Of a stretch of 64,000 nucleotides of DNA, positions 6,674 to 16,364 are shown in pieces. The stretch is from contig JAUILN010000014.1 of NCBI GenBank assembly GCA_030432695.1, positions 1-64,000 on the forward strand, in the 5' to 3' direction. Each line of letters opens with the position of its first letter. The first letter of the stretch is position 1. Under the pieces are notes generated by a model. It did not search any database, was not told the DNA's origin, and saw only the letters and a list, made by a program, of their open reading frames with translations. This stretch comes from a bacterium (GTDB taxonomy: Bacteria; Planctomycetota; UBA1135; UBA2386). Made by a program: the position numbers and the translations under genes.

Positions 6674-9516
6674 CGCAGGGTCGTCACTTCGTCCAGGGAC
6701 AGCAGCGCGCTGGCGACGCTGGCGAGGGCCGCGAGGTCGGGGTCGTCGGAAGGTGTCGCCGCGCCGAGGTCGCCGACCGACAGCAACGCGGTGGCGCGCT
6801 GGGGGTCGGCGCGGAACGCCGCGCGCTCCTGTTCCAGAGCCGCCGCGATGCGGGCCACCTCGCCGTCTTCGGGCGCGCGCTGGGTCAACAGCCGCAGCAG
6901 CGCACCGGCCTGTGTGGCGGGCTCGTCGCCGACCGCGCCGCGCACCCGCCGCGCGATGCCGTGCGCCGCCTCGACGTACTGCGGGTCGTTCCAGAGCAGC
7001 AGCGCCTGCAGCGGGGTCACCGTCCGCTGCCGCCGCGCCAGGCAGACGTCGCGCTTGGCGTGGTCGAGCAGCATCATCGCCGGCGGCGGCGAGGTGCGCT
7101 TCCAGTAGGTGTAGAGGCTGCGGCGGTGCGAGCCTCCACCGGCCTGGCGGTGGTAGGTCGCGCCCGACTTCTCCTTCCACAGGCCGTCGGGCTGATAGGG
7201 CTTCACCGAAGGTCCGCCGAAGGTCGTGACGAGCTGGTCGGACAGCAGCAGTGCCGCGTCACGGATCGTCTCGGCGGGGAGCTGGAAGCGCGGACCGCGG
7301 CTCAGCAGCAGGTTGTCGGGATCGAGGGCGACGCTTGGCGACGTCGAGGCCTGGCGCCAGGTCGCCGAGTCGAGGATCACGCGGTGCAGGGCGCGCAGGT
7401 CCCAGCCGGAGTCGACGAGGTAGCGTGCCAGCCAGTCGAGCAGCTCCGGATGGCTCGGCGGACTGCCCTGGGTGCCGAAGTCTTCTGGCGTGGCGACCAG
7501 TCCGCGGCCGAAGTGCATCTGCCAGATCCGGTTCGCGGCGACCCGGGCGGTCAGCGGGTGCGACGGTTCGGTCAGCCAGCGCGCCAGCGCCAGACGATCG
7601 CGAGGACCCGCGTCGGGCAAGGGGGGCAGGCAGGCCGGGGTGCCTGGCTCGACCGGCTCACGCCGCTGGTCGTACTGGCCGCGGTGCAGCACGTAGGCGG
7701 CGCGTGGCTCGTCGAGCGCGCGCATCGTCATGATGGTCGGGATCGCATCCTGCGCATCGTCGCGGCGGTGGCGGGCGGCGGTGAGCGCCGCTCGCGTGGT
7801 GCTCAGCTCCGGGTCGCGGAGCAGGCGGACCGCGCACCATGCGCCCTCTATCGACGGCTCCTGTCGCTGTTCCCGGGCGGTGTCCCAGGCCTGAGGATCG
7901 CGGAGTGCTGCGACCTCGAGGGCGGCGAGTTCGCGGTCGAACACCGTCAGGTTCCGGAAGCGTCCACCGGCGAAGCCGTTGTCGCGGAAGCGTTCGCCGA
8001 GGGTCAGGTGGCCCTCGCCGCCACCGCGGATGGTGCGACGCAGTCCGTCGCGCACGACTTCGACCCCGCGCGCAGGCTCGCCGTCGAGGTACATCCGCAG
8101 CCCCGCGGCGGTGCCGGAGCCGTCGTGGGTGATCGCGATGTGGGTGAACCCGCCGACGGGGATCGGCGCCGTGCTCCGGATCCGCACCGCATCCCCCGGC
8201 CAGAAGTGGATCATCGCGAAGCTCGGCCGGCCGTCCTCCAGCAGCAGCTCGTAGCCGCGCGAGCCGGCGTCGGTCCAGGCGCGAGAGCGGTGCAGCAGGA
8301 CTGCCCGCGCGTGGTGCTTCGCCGGCCGCACCGCCACCGCGATCGTGAACGGGTCCGAGCGCCGGAAGTGGCCGACCCCCGGGAAGTGCAGCGGCGTGTC
8401 GCCGTCGACCTCAACCGCGCCGTCGACCACGCGGGCGTCACCGCCGGCCTTGCCGGGCTTCTCGGGATCGCGGGTATTGGTGAGCGCGCGCCCGTCGCCG
8501 AGCGCGTCGAGCGGGTAGTGGGCCAGCGGGCTCGGTAGGGCGGGGGCGGCGTCGGTCCAGCGGCGGTCGCGGGCGGCCTTCCGCCAGGCCTCGGTGCGAT
8601 CCGTGAGCTGCCGCTCCAGCTTCTCGACCTCCGCCTGCGCCGCGTCCAGTGCTTCCTGCTGGCCCTCGCGTGGCAGGTCCAACGCCGGCGTCGGCGTCGC
8701 GTTGGTGAAGTGCGAGTAGAGCCCGCACTCGTCGATGTCGTCGAAGAAGGCGGTGAGCGCGTAGTACTCGCGCTGCGAGACGGGATCGAACTTGTGGTCG
8801 TGGCAGCGCGCGCACTCGAGGGTCAGGCCGAGGAATGCGGTGCCGAAGGTGTGCACGCGGTCGGCGACGTACTCGACCCGGAACTCCTCCTCGACGCTGC
8901 CGCCCTCGTTGGTCTGCCGATGCAACCGGTTGAAGGCGGTGGCCAGGCGGCCGTCGCGCGTGGCACCCGGCAGCAGGTCGCCGGCGAGCTGCGCGGTCAC
9001 GAACCGGTCGTAGGCCATGTTGTCGCGGAACGCGCGCAGCACCCAGTCGCGGTACGGCCAGACCTCGCGGTGCACGTCGGACTGGTAGCCGTAGGTGTCG
9101 GCGTAGCGGGCGAGGTCGAGCCAGTCGCTGGCCATGCGCTCGGCGTGGGCGGGGGAGGCCAACAGGGATTCGATGGCGTCCTCGAGACGGCTCGCGGCCG
9201 GCGCGGCGAGGAACGCGTCGAGCTGTTCGGGGGTCGGCGGCAGGCCGGTCAGCGACAGGGTGGCGCGGCGCAGCAGGCGCTCGGGACTCGCTTCGGGCGC
9301 CGGCTCCAGGCCTTCCCGGGCGAGGCGGGCGCGGACCAGGCGGTCGATGGGGTTGCGCGCGCCGTCGACGCCATCGGATTCCGGCACCGCCACGGCGGCG
9401 GGCAGGGGCTCGAACAACGCGTGGGTCTTCGCCGTCGAGGCGTGCTGGGCGAGCGCGCCGGAGACCGGCAGCGAGACGGTCAGGCAGGCCAGCATCCTGG
9501 CAGGAACGCGGAGCAT
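6670..9516 (-). CDS. DUF1549/DUF1553 (PSCyt2-PSD1) protein with internal LamG-like domain
   Basis: 948 residues with a Sec signal peptide (cleavage near ALAQ, residue 24). The DUF1549 domain spans about 55-265 and contains the family motif ECARCHDHKFDPVSQREYY; its CARCH (C235-C238-H239) is a CxxCH pattern that could bind heme c. A coiled stretch (about 285-320) and a LamG/concanavalin-like domain (about 370-540; YLDGEP, LTLGERFRDNGFAGG) follow, then DUF1553 (about 610-890; ANRIWQMHFGRGLV, PSHPELLDWLA, LMLD-type helix near MMLLDHAKRD). The separate N-terminal PSCyt1 cytochrome domain found in many relatives is absent. First gene of a two-gene operon with DUF1501, overlapping by four bases. A role in periplasmic polymer degradation or redox is often suggested for the family but remains unproven. 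Confidence 0.94.
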   Translation of the reverse strand: MLRVPARMLACLTVSLPVSGALAQHASTAKTHALFEPLPAAVAVPESDGVDGARNPIDRLVRARLAREGLEPAPEASPERLLRRATLSLTGLPPTPEQLDAFLAAPAASRLEDAIESLLASPAHAERMASDWLDLARYADTYGYQSDVHREVWPYRDWVLRAFRDNMAYDRFVTAQLAGDLLPGATRDGRLATAFNRLHRQTNEGGSVEEEFRVEYVADRVHTFGTAFLGLTLECARCHDHKFDPVSQREYYALTAFFDDIDECGLYSHFTNATPTPALDLPREGQQEALDAAQAEVEKLERQLTDRTEAWRKAARDRRWTDAAPALPSPLAHYPLDALGDGRALTNTRDPEKPGKAGGDARVVDGAVEVDGDTPLHFPGVGHFRRSDPFTIAVAVRPAKHHARAVLLHRSRAWTDAGSRGYELLLEDGRPSFAMIHFWPGDAVRIRSTAPIPVGGFTHIAITHDGSGTAAGLRMYLDGEPARGVEVVRDGLRRTIRGGGEGHLTLGERFRDNGFAGGRFRNLTVFDRELAALEVAALRDPQAWDTAREQRQEPSIEGAWCAVRLLRDPELSTTRAALTAARHRRDDAQDAIPTIMTMRALDEPRAAYVLHRGQYDQRREPVEPGTPACLPPLPDAGPRDRLALARWLTEPSHPLTARVAANRIWQMHFGRGLVATPEDFGTQGSPPSHPELLDWLARYLVDSGWDLRALHRVILDSATWRQASTSPSVALDPDNLLLSRGPRFQLPAETIRDAALLLSDQLVTTFGGPSVKPYQPDGLWKEKSGATYHRQAGGGSHRRSLYTYWKRTSPPPAMMLLDHAKRDVCLARRQRTVTPLQALLLWNDPQYVEAAHGIARRVRGAVGDEPATQAGALLRLLTQRAPEDGEVARIAAALEQERAAFRADPQRATALLSVGDLGAATPSDDPDLAALASVASALLSLDEVTTLR

Positions 9517-9552
9517 GGGGAGACCGAGGATAGCGCGGGCTCCGGCGGGGGC

Positions 9553-9993
9553 TCACTCCCCGGTCGCGGTCGGATGGCCCTCGGCCCGGTTCCCGGTGGC
9601 TGTCAGGGTGTCGGCGAGGGTCGTGCGCTCCGACCAGGTCTGCACCGAGTCCAGCAGCTCCACCCACTTGCCGTGCAACGAGCAGGGGTTGTCGAAGTCG
9701 CAGCCTTGCCAGCCGAACGCGCAACCCGGCGGCATCAGCGGTGCATCGAGCGCCTCGAAGATCTGCGCGAAGCTGATCCTGGCAGGCGGCTTGTCGAGCG
9801 CGAACCCTCCGCCGTGGCCGCGGCGGCCGTCGACCAGGCCGGCCTGCACCAGCCGTCGCATCACCTTGGAGAGGTACGGCATCGGCACCCGGGTGCGGTT
9901 GGCGAGCTCCTCGCTCACCAGGCGTTCGCCGGGCTGGAGCCGCGCGAGGCTCGCCAGTGCACGGAGCGCATAGAGATGGGTCTGATTGAGCAT
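9553..9993 (-). CDS. Rrf2-family transcriptional regulator, probable Fe-S sensor
   Basis: 146 residues from ATG 9993 (MLNQTHLYALRALASLA). The winged-helix region has the Rrf2 pattern: SEELANRTRVPMPYLSKVMRRLVQAGLV for recognition, then GRRGHGGGFALDKP for the wing and ISFAQIFEALD. Three cysteines follow (C-x6-C-x5-C in GCAFGWQGCDFDNPC), close to the cluster ligands of IscR/NsrR-type members, so iron-sulfur sensing of redox state, iron or NO is likely by analogy. It is transcribed divergently from the porin gene at 10341; the shared region 9994-10340 is the obvious place for its operator. Confidence 0.92.
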   Translation of the reverse strand: MLNQTHLYALRALASLARLQPGERLVSEELANRTRVPMPYLSKVMRRLVQAGLVDGRRGHGGGFALDKPPARISFAQIFEALDAPLMPPGCAFGWQGCDFDNPCSLHGKWVELLDSVQTWSERTTLADTLTATGNRAEGHPTATGE

Positions 9994-10340
9994 CGGATCT
10001 ACCGGCGAACCTTGCGGCGATATGGGAGTCGGACATCCGTTGTGATGTCCCTCCGCCCTTGCCTGGGCGCGGCCGCCAAGGGGACTACCGTAGCCGAAGA
10101 GCTTGGAGGCGGCACGTCCGGAGGAGATACCACCGGTCCTCGCCGGGCATCTCAAAAGATATCGAGATCGGGAAAGAGGGTCGGCGTGTCGGGCGTCGGG
10201 CTCAGGTGCCGTCGCCGGGCGAGGATCGTTGGCCCCCCAGCGCGCCTTCCGCAACGCGCAGCGGCGCAGTTCTTCGTCTCCATCGGCCGGGCCGTTCGCC
10301 GGTCCGGCCACCTCCTCGCATGGCCCCAAGGAGCCCTTCG
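9994..10340. promoter_or_regulatory. Divergent intergenic region between the Rrf2 regulator and the porin
   Basis: 347 bp without a convincing gene. It must hold promoters for both flanking genes; no standard -35/-10 pair stands out. Two structures are visible: a dyad at 10149-10168 and a GC-rich hairpin at 10285-10309 (arms GGCCGGGCC and GGTCCGGCC with one wobble pair, seven-base loop), 31 bp before the porin start and so likely within its leader. The porin has a clear AAGGAG at 10328-10333. Confidence 0.5.
10149..10168. promoter_or_regulatory. Candidate operator dyad upstream of the porin
   Basis: ATCTC and GAGAT flank ten bases that contain GATATC, in an AT-richer island of an otherwise GC-rich spacer. 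The position in the divergent region fits a binding site for the Rrf2 protein encoded at 9553-9993. The five-base arms are short, so chance is a real alternative. Confidence 0.25.
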
Positions 10341-11663
10341 ATGCGCGCGCTGTATGCGGTCGCGGCCGCCACGTTCGGAATCGCCGTCCTTCCTGCCCAG
10401 GATCCGGCACCGCCTCAGGACCCGGTGGCCACCGAGGTCGACGTTCCGATCCTCGAGTTCCCCGGCATCGACAAGCTGAAGATCACCGGCGAGTACCGGT
10501 TCCGGTTCGAAGGTCGCTTCGACTACGACTTCGACAAGGATCTGTCGTCCGACTTCGAGGTCTTCACTCAGCGCATCCGGCTCGACTTCGACATCGCGCT
10601 GGAGGACGACCTGCGGGTGTTCGTGCAGTTCCAGGATGCCCGCTTCTGGGGTGAGGAGAACACCACCGTCGCGCGCACGGCACCGGGCTTCGATGTTCAC
10701 CAGGGCTTCCTCGAGTTCGGCGACACGCCGGGCCTCGGTGGCAAGTCGCGGGTCGGCCGCCAGATCCTGAGCTACGGCAACCAGCGGCTGGTCGGTGGCC
10801 TCGAATGGGCCCAGCAGGGTCGTTCGTTCGACGGCTTCCGGCAGTTCTGGGAGTCGGACAATGGCTGGACCACCGACATCTTCGCCACCAAGGTCCGTGA
10901 GGTCCGTACCACCCAGCAGACCAACACCAGCGGCTACTTCGGCGGTCTCTACGCGACGCACCAGACCGAGGACAAGGACCGGACGATCGACCTGTACGCC
11001 CTGTATCTCTACGACGAGATGACCACGGCGATGGGCGACGAGGACCGGCTGACGCTCGGAGGTCGCGCGATCCAGAAGTTGGGCGACCTGGAGCTGGGCG
11101 CCGAGCTTGCCACCCAGGTCGGTGAGCGCAACGACCGCGACGTGCCGATCGGCGAGACCTACATGGTCCATGCCCACGCCAAGCTGGGACTCGGCAACGA
11201 GGGCAAGACGTTCCTGCTGGGCGAGGTCAATCTGGCATCGGGCGACGACCCGAACACCAACGACGACGAGCGGTTCAACAACCTGTTCCCGACCGCCCAC
11301 ATGCACCTGGGCATCATGGACTTCGCGTTCATCGAGAACATCATGCACGGCTCGGTCCTGTTCGGCGCCGAGCTGGCACCGAAGAGCAGTCTGACGGTGG
11401 GCTGGCACTACTTCCGCTCGATGGAGGAGACCGACCGCGTGTTCGGCCCGGAAGGCGTGCTGACCAATGGTGGCGCCGGCAACTCCAATGAACTCGGCAA
11501 CGAGATCGACATCGTCTGGACCAAGGTGTTCCCGATGGAGAAGGTCAAGGCGCACATCCAGTTGGGCTATGGCCTGTTCATCCCGGGCGAAGGCGTGAAG
11601 GACTCGTTCATGAGCGACGACCTCGCGCACTTCGCCTATGCGCAGGGTGGCGTAAAGTTCTGA
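10341..11663 (+). CDS. Outer-membrane beta-barrel porin, alginate-export (AlgE-like) family
   Basis: 440 residues. ATG 10341 is preceded by AAGGAG with seven-base spacing and begins a signal peptide (MRALYAVAAATFGIAVLPAQ). The mature part alternates hydrophobic and polar/aromatic residues as in transmembrane beta strands: LKITGEYRFRFEGRFDYD, FTQRIRLDFDIALEDDLRVF, VQFQDARFWGEE, SRVGRQILSYGNQRLVGGLEW. The RxGRQxLxYGxxRLVG pattern is typical of the alginate-export/alginate_exp family. It ends in an aromatic (VKF), as outer-membrane proteins usually do. It should sit in the outer membrane and pass small solutes or polysaccharide; the real substrate is unknown. Probably controlled by the divergent Rrf2 regulator. 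Confidence 0.85.
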   Translation: MRALYAVAAATFGIAVLPAQDPAPPQDPVATEVDVPILEFPGIDKLKITGEYRFRFEGRFDYDFDKDLSSDFEVFTQRIRLDFDIALEDDLRVFVQFQDARFWGEENTTVARTAPGFDVHQGFLEFGDTPGLGGKSRVGRQILSYGNQRLVGGLEWAQQGRSFDGFRQFWESDNGWTTDIFATKVREVRTTQQTNTSGYFGGLYATHQTEDKDRTIDLYALYLYDEMTTAMGDEDRLTLGGRAIQKLGDLELGAELATQVGERNDRDVPIGETYMVHAHAKLGLGNEGKTFLLGEVNLASGDDPNTNDDERFNNLFPTAHMHLGIMDFAFIENIMHGSVLFGAELAPKSSLTVGWHYFRSMEETDRVFGPEGVLTNGGAGNSNELGNEIDIVWTKVFPMEKVKAHIQLGYGLFIPGEGVKDSFMSDDLAHFAYAQGGVKF

Positions 11664-11709
11664 TCGCGCGCCGGTGCGAGGTTGGCGGCTCGGCGTAGGC
11701 TGGGCCGCC

Positions 11710-13218
11710 ATGAGTCGAGACCCCATCGGGACTCCCTTGCTCGCGGGCGTGTTCGCCCTCGGGTCGCTCCTGGTGCAAGCCGCCGCACAGGCGCCCTTCG
11801 AACTGGTGCCCGGCCGCCTCGAGCCGCTGGTCGACCGCGCGTTGTTCGAGCGTCTCGACGGCGTCGAGCACCGGTTGCACGAGCCTCGTCCGGCCGGGAT
11901 CGCGCTGCGCTTCGACCGGCCCTGGGAAGGCGGGCTGTCGGGCTACTGCACGGTGCTCCGCGACGGCGACCGCTGGCTGCTCTACTACCGCGGGCGCCCG
12001 GTCGTCGGCCGCGCGCGCGATGCGACCGCGGAGGCCCGCGAGGTCACCTGCGTCGCGGTCAGCGACGACGGCCTCTCGTGGACCCGGCCATCGGTCGACG
12101 CCGCGGGCCGCAACGTGATCCTCGAAGAGCCGCCGGAGGTCTGCCACAACTTCGCGCCGTTCGTCGATACGCGGGCGGGCGTGGCTCCGAGCCACTGCTT
12201 CAAGGCGCTCGGCGGCACGCAGGCGTCGGGTCTCCTCGCCTGGCATTCGGCCGACGGCCTGCACTGGCAGCAGACCCGCGACGAGCCGGTGATCACCGCC
12301 GGGGCCTTCGACTCGCAGAACATCGCCTTCTGGTCGCCCCACGAGAACTGCTACGTCTGCTACCTGCGGGTCTTCGTCGACCGCGTGCGCTGGATCGCCC
12401 GCAGCACGTCCGTCGACTTCCTGAGCTGGACGGTTCCGGAACCGATCATCGCCGATGGGCCGCGCGAGCACCTCTACACCAACCAGACCGTTCCCTACGT
12501 CCGCGCACCGCATCTCTACCTGGCCACGCCGGCGCGCTTCTGGCCAGGCCGCAGAGCGCTCTCGCCGGCACAGCAGCAGGAGATCGGCCTCGACCAGCCC
12601 GACCGCTACCCGGGCCTCGCCGGCGGCACCTCCGACGCGGTGCTGATGTCGAGCCGCGACGGCCGGCACTTCGATCGCCCGTTCCTGTCGAGCTGGATCC
12701 GACCGGGCCGCGACCTGCGCAACTGGGTCGCGCGCGCCAACTACCCCGCGCACGGCATCCACGAGACGGCGCCGGGCGAGCTGTCGGTGTGGATCCAGCG
12801 TGCCTACGGCCAGCCGTCGGCGCACCTGGAGCGCATGACCCTACGGACCGACGGCTTCGCGTCGCTGCATGCCGATGCTCCCGGTGGAACGGTCTGGACG
12901 GTGCCGGTTCGACTCGGGCCGCCGCACCCCGCGGTCGCGACCGACGGATCCGCAGTCGCGGGGAAGTCCGCGGAGTTGCGGCTGGCGCTCAACGTCGCGA
13001 CCTCCGCCGCCGGCGAGGTGCGGGTCGGACTCGAGGATCTCGACGGCAATCCGAAGCCCGGACGTGGTCTCGACGACTGCGATCCGATCCACGGTGACGA
13101 CCTGCAGCGCATCGTCACCTGGCGCGGCGACGCGGAACTCGCCGAGTTCGCGGGGCCGGTGCTCCGGTTGCGCATCGTCGTCCGCGACGCGGACGTATTC
13201 GCGCTGCGTCTCGAGTGA
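11710..13218 (+). CDS. Secreted glycoside-hydrolase-like five-bladed beta-propeller protein
   Basis: 502 residues; ATG 11710 leads into a signal peptide ending near VQAAAQA. The body has repeated propeller-blade sequences of the GH43/GH32 superfamily type: DRWLLYYRGRP, VAVSDDGLSWTRP, LLAWHSADGLHWQQT, RSTSVDFLSWTVP, VLMSSRDGRHFDRP. The C-terminal part (about 430-502) looks like a small beta-sandwich (GEVRVGLEDLDGNP). Substrate and catalytic acids cannot be assigned by eye; related planctomycete proteins are usually annotated only as hypothetical or glycosyl hydrolase. It stands 46 bp after the porin gene and may be cotranscribed with it. Confidence 0.75.
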   Translation: MSRDPIGTPLLAGVFALGSLLVQAAAQAPFELVPGRLEPLVDRALFERLDGVEHRLHEPRPAGIALRFDRPWEGGLSGYCTVLRDGDRWLLYYRGRPVVGRARDATAEAREVTCVAVSDDGLSWTRPSVDAAGRNVILEEPPEVCHNFAPFVDTRAGVAPSHCFKALGGTQASGLLAWHSADGLHWQQTRDEPVITAGAFDSQNIAFWSPHENCYVCYLRVFVDRVRWIARSTSVDFLSWTVPEPIIADGPREHLYTNQTVPYVRAPHLYLATPARFWPGRRALSPAQQQEIGLDQPDRYPGLAGGTSDAVLMSSRDGRHFDRPFLSSWIRPGRDLRNWVARANYPAHGIHETAPGELSVWIQRAYGQPSAHLERMTLRTDGFASLHADAPGGTVWTVPVRLGPPHPAVATDGSAVAGKSAELRLALNVATSAAGEVRVGLEDLDGNPKPGRGLDDCDPIHGDDLQRIVTWRGDAELAEFAGPVLRLRIVVRDADVFALRLE

Positions 13219-13225
13219 GCGGGGG

Positions 13226-13621
13226 TCAGTCGCCTGCCGGCGGTTCCAGGTCGATCTCGCCGACGTAGTCCTTCACCTTCGTGAACGCCTCGTCGAGGCC
13301 GTACGGCGGGCCGGCCTGCGCTGCCTTCAGGTCCTCCGCCACTCGCACGAACACCGCGAGCGAGCGGCCGACCAACTCGCCCATCCGCTCCTTCGCGTAG
13401 CTCTCGATGGTCGCGACCGCGGCGTCGCTGCTCGACGCCTCGCCGAAGCCGTGGGCTACCACCGCGAGCTGCACGAAGCGCTCGGCGAGCCACTCCCGAT
13501 TGCGCACGTTGCCCGGCTCCGAGATCAGCAGGATGGTCAGCCCGCCGACGACCTTGCGGTCGAGGACGGGCAGCGCGGCGAGGTCGGCACGGAGCTGGGC
13601 GGCGTCGGGGACGGAGTTCAT
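13226..13621 (-). CDS. Small helical protein of unknown function
   Basis: 131 residues, acidic, mostly predicted helix, no signal peptide or membrane segment and no motif I recognise. Its ATG (13619-13621) overlaps the stop of the VIT-VWA gene (ATGA), so it is probably translated by coupling and may work with that protein. It ends eight bases from the convergent propeller gene. Confidence 0.7.
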   Translation of the reverse strand: MNSVPDAAQLRADLAALPVLDRKVVGGLTILLISEPGNVRNREWLAERFVQLAVVAHGFGEASSSDAAVATIESYAKERMGELVGRSLAVFVRVAEDLKAAQAGPPYGLDEAFTKVKDYVGEIDLEPPAGD

Positions 13622-16203
13622 CTCCGTTCTACTTTGGCAGCCTCGCCGTCCTTGTCACCCTCGGGCTTCGCCGATTCCGGTGCTGGCGCTTCCGCTGCCG
13701 CGGCCGGTTCGATGCGGTAGGCCTGGCCATCGAGAACCACGATCATCCGCTCGGAGAACGCCAGGTAGGGCTTCAGCTCCGGCTTCGTATCGAGCAGCGC
13801 GAAGTGCTCGGCGCTGAACGCCTCGACCTTCTGCATCCCCTCGGCCATGGTCTCGGCGTCGTAGGCGCGGTCGGTCCACAGGCCTTCCTTCAGCAGGAAC
13901 ACCTTGTCGCGCACGCGGCGCGAGAACAGGTCGAGCAGGGTGGTGTCGTCGTCGCCCTGGCCCTGCAGGGCGCTTGCGAGCCACACGCTGGCATCGACCG
14001 CGTCCTTGCCGCTGCGCTGGCCGAGGTTGGCGGCGTTGTTGGCGGTGCGCTGCAGTTCCTCGGCGACCTTGCGGGTCAGGGCCTCGAACTCGGCCTCGGG
14101 GGCGTCCTTGGGCAGCACGCCCGCGGCGCGGAGGCGCGCGCCGAGCGCGGCGAAGTCGAGGCCGGCTCCGCCGCCACGGCCTACTCGGTCGCGGTTGCCG
14201 GAGCCCATGAAGAAGTCCTCGCTGTTGGTGACGACGCCACCGGTCGTGGGGCCGCCGCCGCCCGCTGGGCTGGTGGGTCCGGGGGTCGAGGGGCCGGTGG
14301 GGCCCCCGGTCCCGGGCCCTGCCGGTCCGCGGCTCACCGGTCCGCCCATCCCCGGCGTCCGGCCCCCGCCGCCACCCGGTCGCGGCGGCATCGCATCGCC
14401 GGGGCCCCGGTAGACCACCGGCCCGCCCGGGCGCGTCGGTGCCAGCGCCAGTCCTTCCTCCACTACCAGGTGCGAGGTGAACGGAGTGACGATGCGGTAC
14501 TCGGTGCCGAGCCGCACCACCTCGTCGACCAGCTCCTGGTCGCGGCCGTGCAGGCGGATCGCATCGAGCAACTGCGCCACCCGCCGCTCGGCCCACAGGT
14601 TCGGCACGAAGTCGTAGCCGGTCGATGCGTCGGCGCTGAGCGTGGTCTCGTAGACGTACTCCTTGTCGGTGCCCTGCACCTTGCCGCGCAGGCGGATCAC
14701 CGCGTCGCCCGGTTCGCGGTAGCGGCCGACCACCAGCAACTTGCTGCCGACGAACAGGTCGGGGAGCTCCTTCGGCACCACGCGGCTCAGCTCGACACCG
14801 TCGACCAGCAGCTCCAGGTCGGTGAGCACCGGGTTGGACAGCTTGTTGGTGAGGTCGGAGACCTTCTCCTCGACGTTCTCCCCGGTGCGCGCATAGGCGC
14901 GGGTGCCGCGGGTCGAGTCGGCGAGACCGTCGAGCAGCACCGCGTCGAGGTCGTCGCCGACGCCGAGCACGAAGATCCGCGCGCCGGCGCCCGCGTGGTG
15001 GTCCTTGGCGATCGCCGCCAGGGCGTTCGGGTCCTTCACGCCGACCGAGGCCTTGCCGTCGGTGAGCAGCACGGTGATCGGCACATGCTCGCCGTCGGGT
15101 CCACGGTCGGGCACCGAGGCCGCCAAGGCACCGCCGAGGTTGGTGCCGCCCTGGGCTTCGAGCGAGGGGATCCGCTGCAGCGCCTGCTGCAGGTTCTCGG
15201 GCGTCGCCGGCTGCGGGCTGCCGAAGAACGGCTCGGCCTCGGTGGAGAACGGCACCACGTCGAAGCGGTCGGACGGGCGCAGCGACTGCACGAACTGGGT
15301 CAGCGCGCGACGCGCCTCCTCGATCTTCTTGCCCTTCATCGAGCCCGAGGTGTCGAGGATGAACACGATGCTGCGGTCGAGCACGCGCTGGTCGGGCCAG
15401 GTGCGCTTCGGCGAGATCAGCAGCATCGCGTAGCCGGGCTCGTCGCCCTTGCGCCACGACAGGGCGTGCAGGCCGAACTCGCTGTTCGAGAGGCCGTAGT
15501 AGACCGCCAGCGGGTTGGTCTCGAAGTCGCGGCCGGGACCCTCGAAGGAGGCGCGGACGTGGTGGTCGTCGGGGCGGCGCACGTCGACGCCGGGGTGCGG
15601 CGAGAAGGCGTTGCGCAGCGGCCGCGACGACTCGATCGACAGGTCGAGCACCACCTGCTCCGGCATCGCGCCGTCGACGCCGGCGGTCGCGACCGGGTAG
15701 ATCCAGCGGACCAGCTCGTTGAGTTCCGGCAGCACCTGGCGCCAGCCGATGCGCACTTCGAGATCACCCTGGGCCGGGATCGGGAACACGCGGGCGCGCA
15801 GGCAGCCGCGGCCGACGTGCTCCAGCAGTGCTGGGTCGCGCCTGCGCCGCACGATGCCCTCGTAGACGCCGCGCGCCTGGCCGGCATCGAGGACGTTGCT
15901 CTCCATCTTCACGCCGCCCACCGTGGTCTCCAGGTGGTCGGCGACCGCGCCTTCGGGGAGCGGCAGGACCCAGATGGCCTCGGCGGGTCGCGCCCCGTCG
16001 TTGTGCAGGGTGAGTGCGGTCTGCACCGTGGCGACTCCGTCGACGACCTTCACCTCCAGGGAGCAGAGGGTCGTGCGCACGCCCTGGCTGTGCGGCGGCG
16101 CGGGTGGTCGCGGCCCGGGCGTCTGGGCGCTCGCGGGCGCGATCGACAGGGCGGTGGATAGTGCGGCGGCTGCGAGTGCGACGCAGGTCGAGGTCGTTCT
16201 CAT
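13618..16203 (-). CDS. Secreted VIT and VWA domain protein
   Basis: 861 residues; start at 16203 has GGAG five bases upstream and a signal peptide (cleavage near APASAQ, 27). A VIT domain (about 40-170: LTLHNDGARPAEAIWVLPLP, GVYEGIVRRRRDPALLEHV) precedes a VWA domain (about 275-450) with a complete MIDAS metal site: DTSGS (284-288), Thr354 in GGTN and Asp382 in LTDG. This is the layout of inter-alpha-trypsin-inhibitor-like proteins, so metal-dependent protein binding outside the cytoplasm is the likely role. A Gly/Pro-rich linker (about 570-650) leads to an unassigned C-terminal region. It is coupled to the downstream small gene and follows the FG-GAP gene by 161 bp on the same strand. Confidence 0.93.
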   Translation of the reverse strand: MRTTSTCVALAAAALSTALSIAPASAQTPGPRPPAPPHSQGVRTTLCSLEVKVVDGVATVQTALTLHNDGARPAEAIWVLPLPEGAVADHLETTVGGVKMESNVLDAGQARGVYEGIVRRRRDPALLEHVGRGCLRARVFPIPAQGDLEVRIGWRQVLPELNELVRWIYPVATAGVDGAMPEQVVLDLSIESSRPLRNAFSPHPGVDVRRPDDHHVRASFEGPGRDFETNPLAVYYGLSNSEFGLHALSWRKGDEPGYAMLLISPKRTWPDQRVLDRSIVFILDTSGSMKGKKIEEARRALTQFVQSLRPSDRFDVVPFSTEAEPFFGSPQPATPENLQQALQRIPSLEAQGGTNLGGALAASVPDRGPDGEHVPITVLLTDGKASVGVKDPNALAAIAKDHHAGAGARIFVLGVGDDLDAVLLDGLADSTRGTRAYARTGENVEEKVSDLTNKLSNPVLTDLELLVDGVELSRVVPKELPDLFVGSKLLVVGRYREPGDAVIRLRGKVQGTDKEYVYETTLSADASTGYDFVPNLWAERRVAQLLDAIRLHGRDQELVDEVVRLGTEYRIVTPFTSHLVVEEGLALAPTRPGGPVVYRGPGDAMPPRPGGGGGRTPGMGGPVSRGPAGPGTGGPTGPSTPGPTSPAGGGGPTTGGVVTNSEDFFMGSGNRDRVGRGGGAGLDFAALGARLRAAGVLPKDAPEAEFEALTRKVAEELQRTANNAANLGQRSGKDAVDASVWLASALQGQGDDDTTLLDLFSRRVRDKVFLLKEGLWTDRAYDAETMAEGMQKVEAFSAEHFALLDTKPELKPYLAFSERMIVVLDGQAYRIEPAAAAEAPAPESAKPEGDKDGEAAKVERR

Positions 16204-16364
16204 GGCGGTCTCCGGGGATCGGACCCGGCCTCCTGGGGCGGGGGGCGGGCCCGGCGCAAACCGCGGTCCGCGCCGCCTGGTTCCCGATCGGTCGCTGCTG
16301 CCGCACACCCGTTGCGGCGGCGTAGCGACAAGGTGGATTCCCGGGGTCCCGGAGTCCCGCAGGT

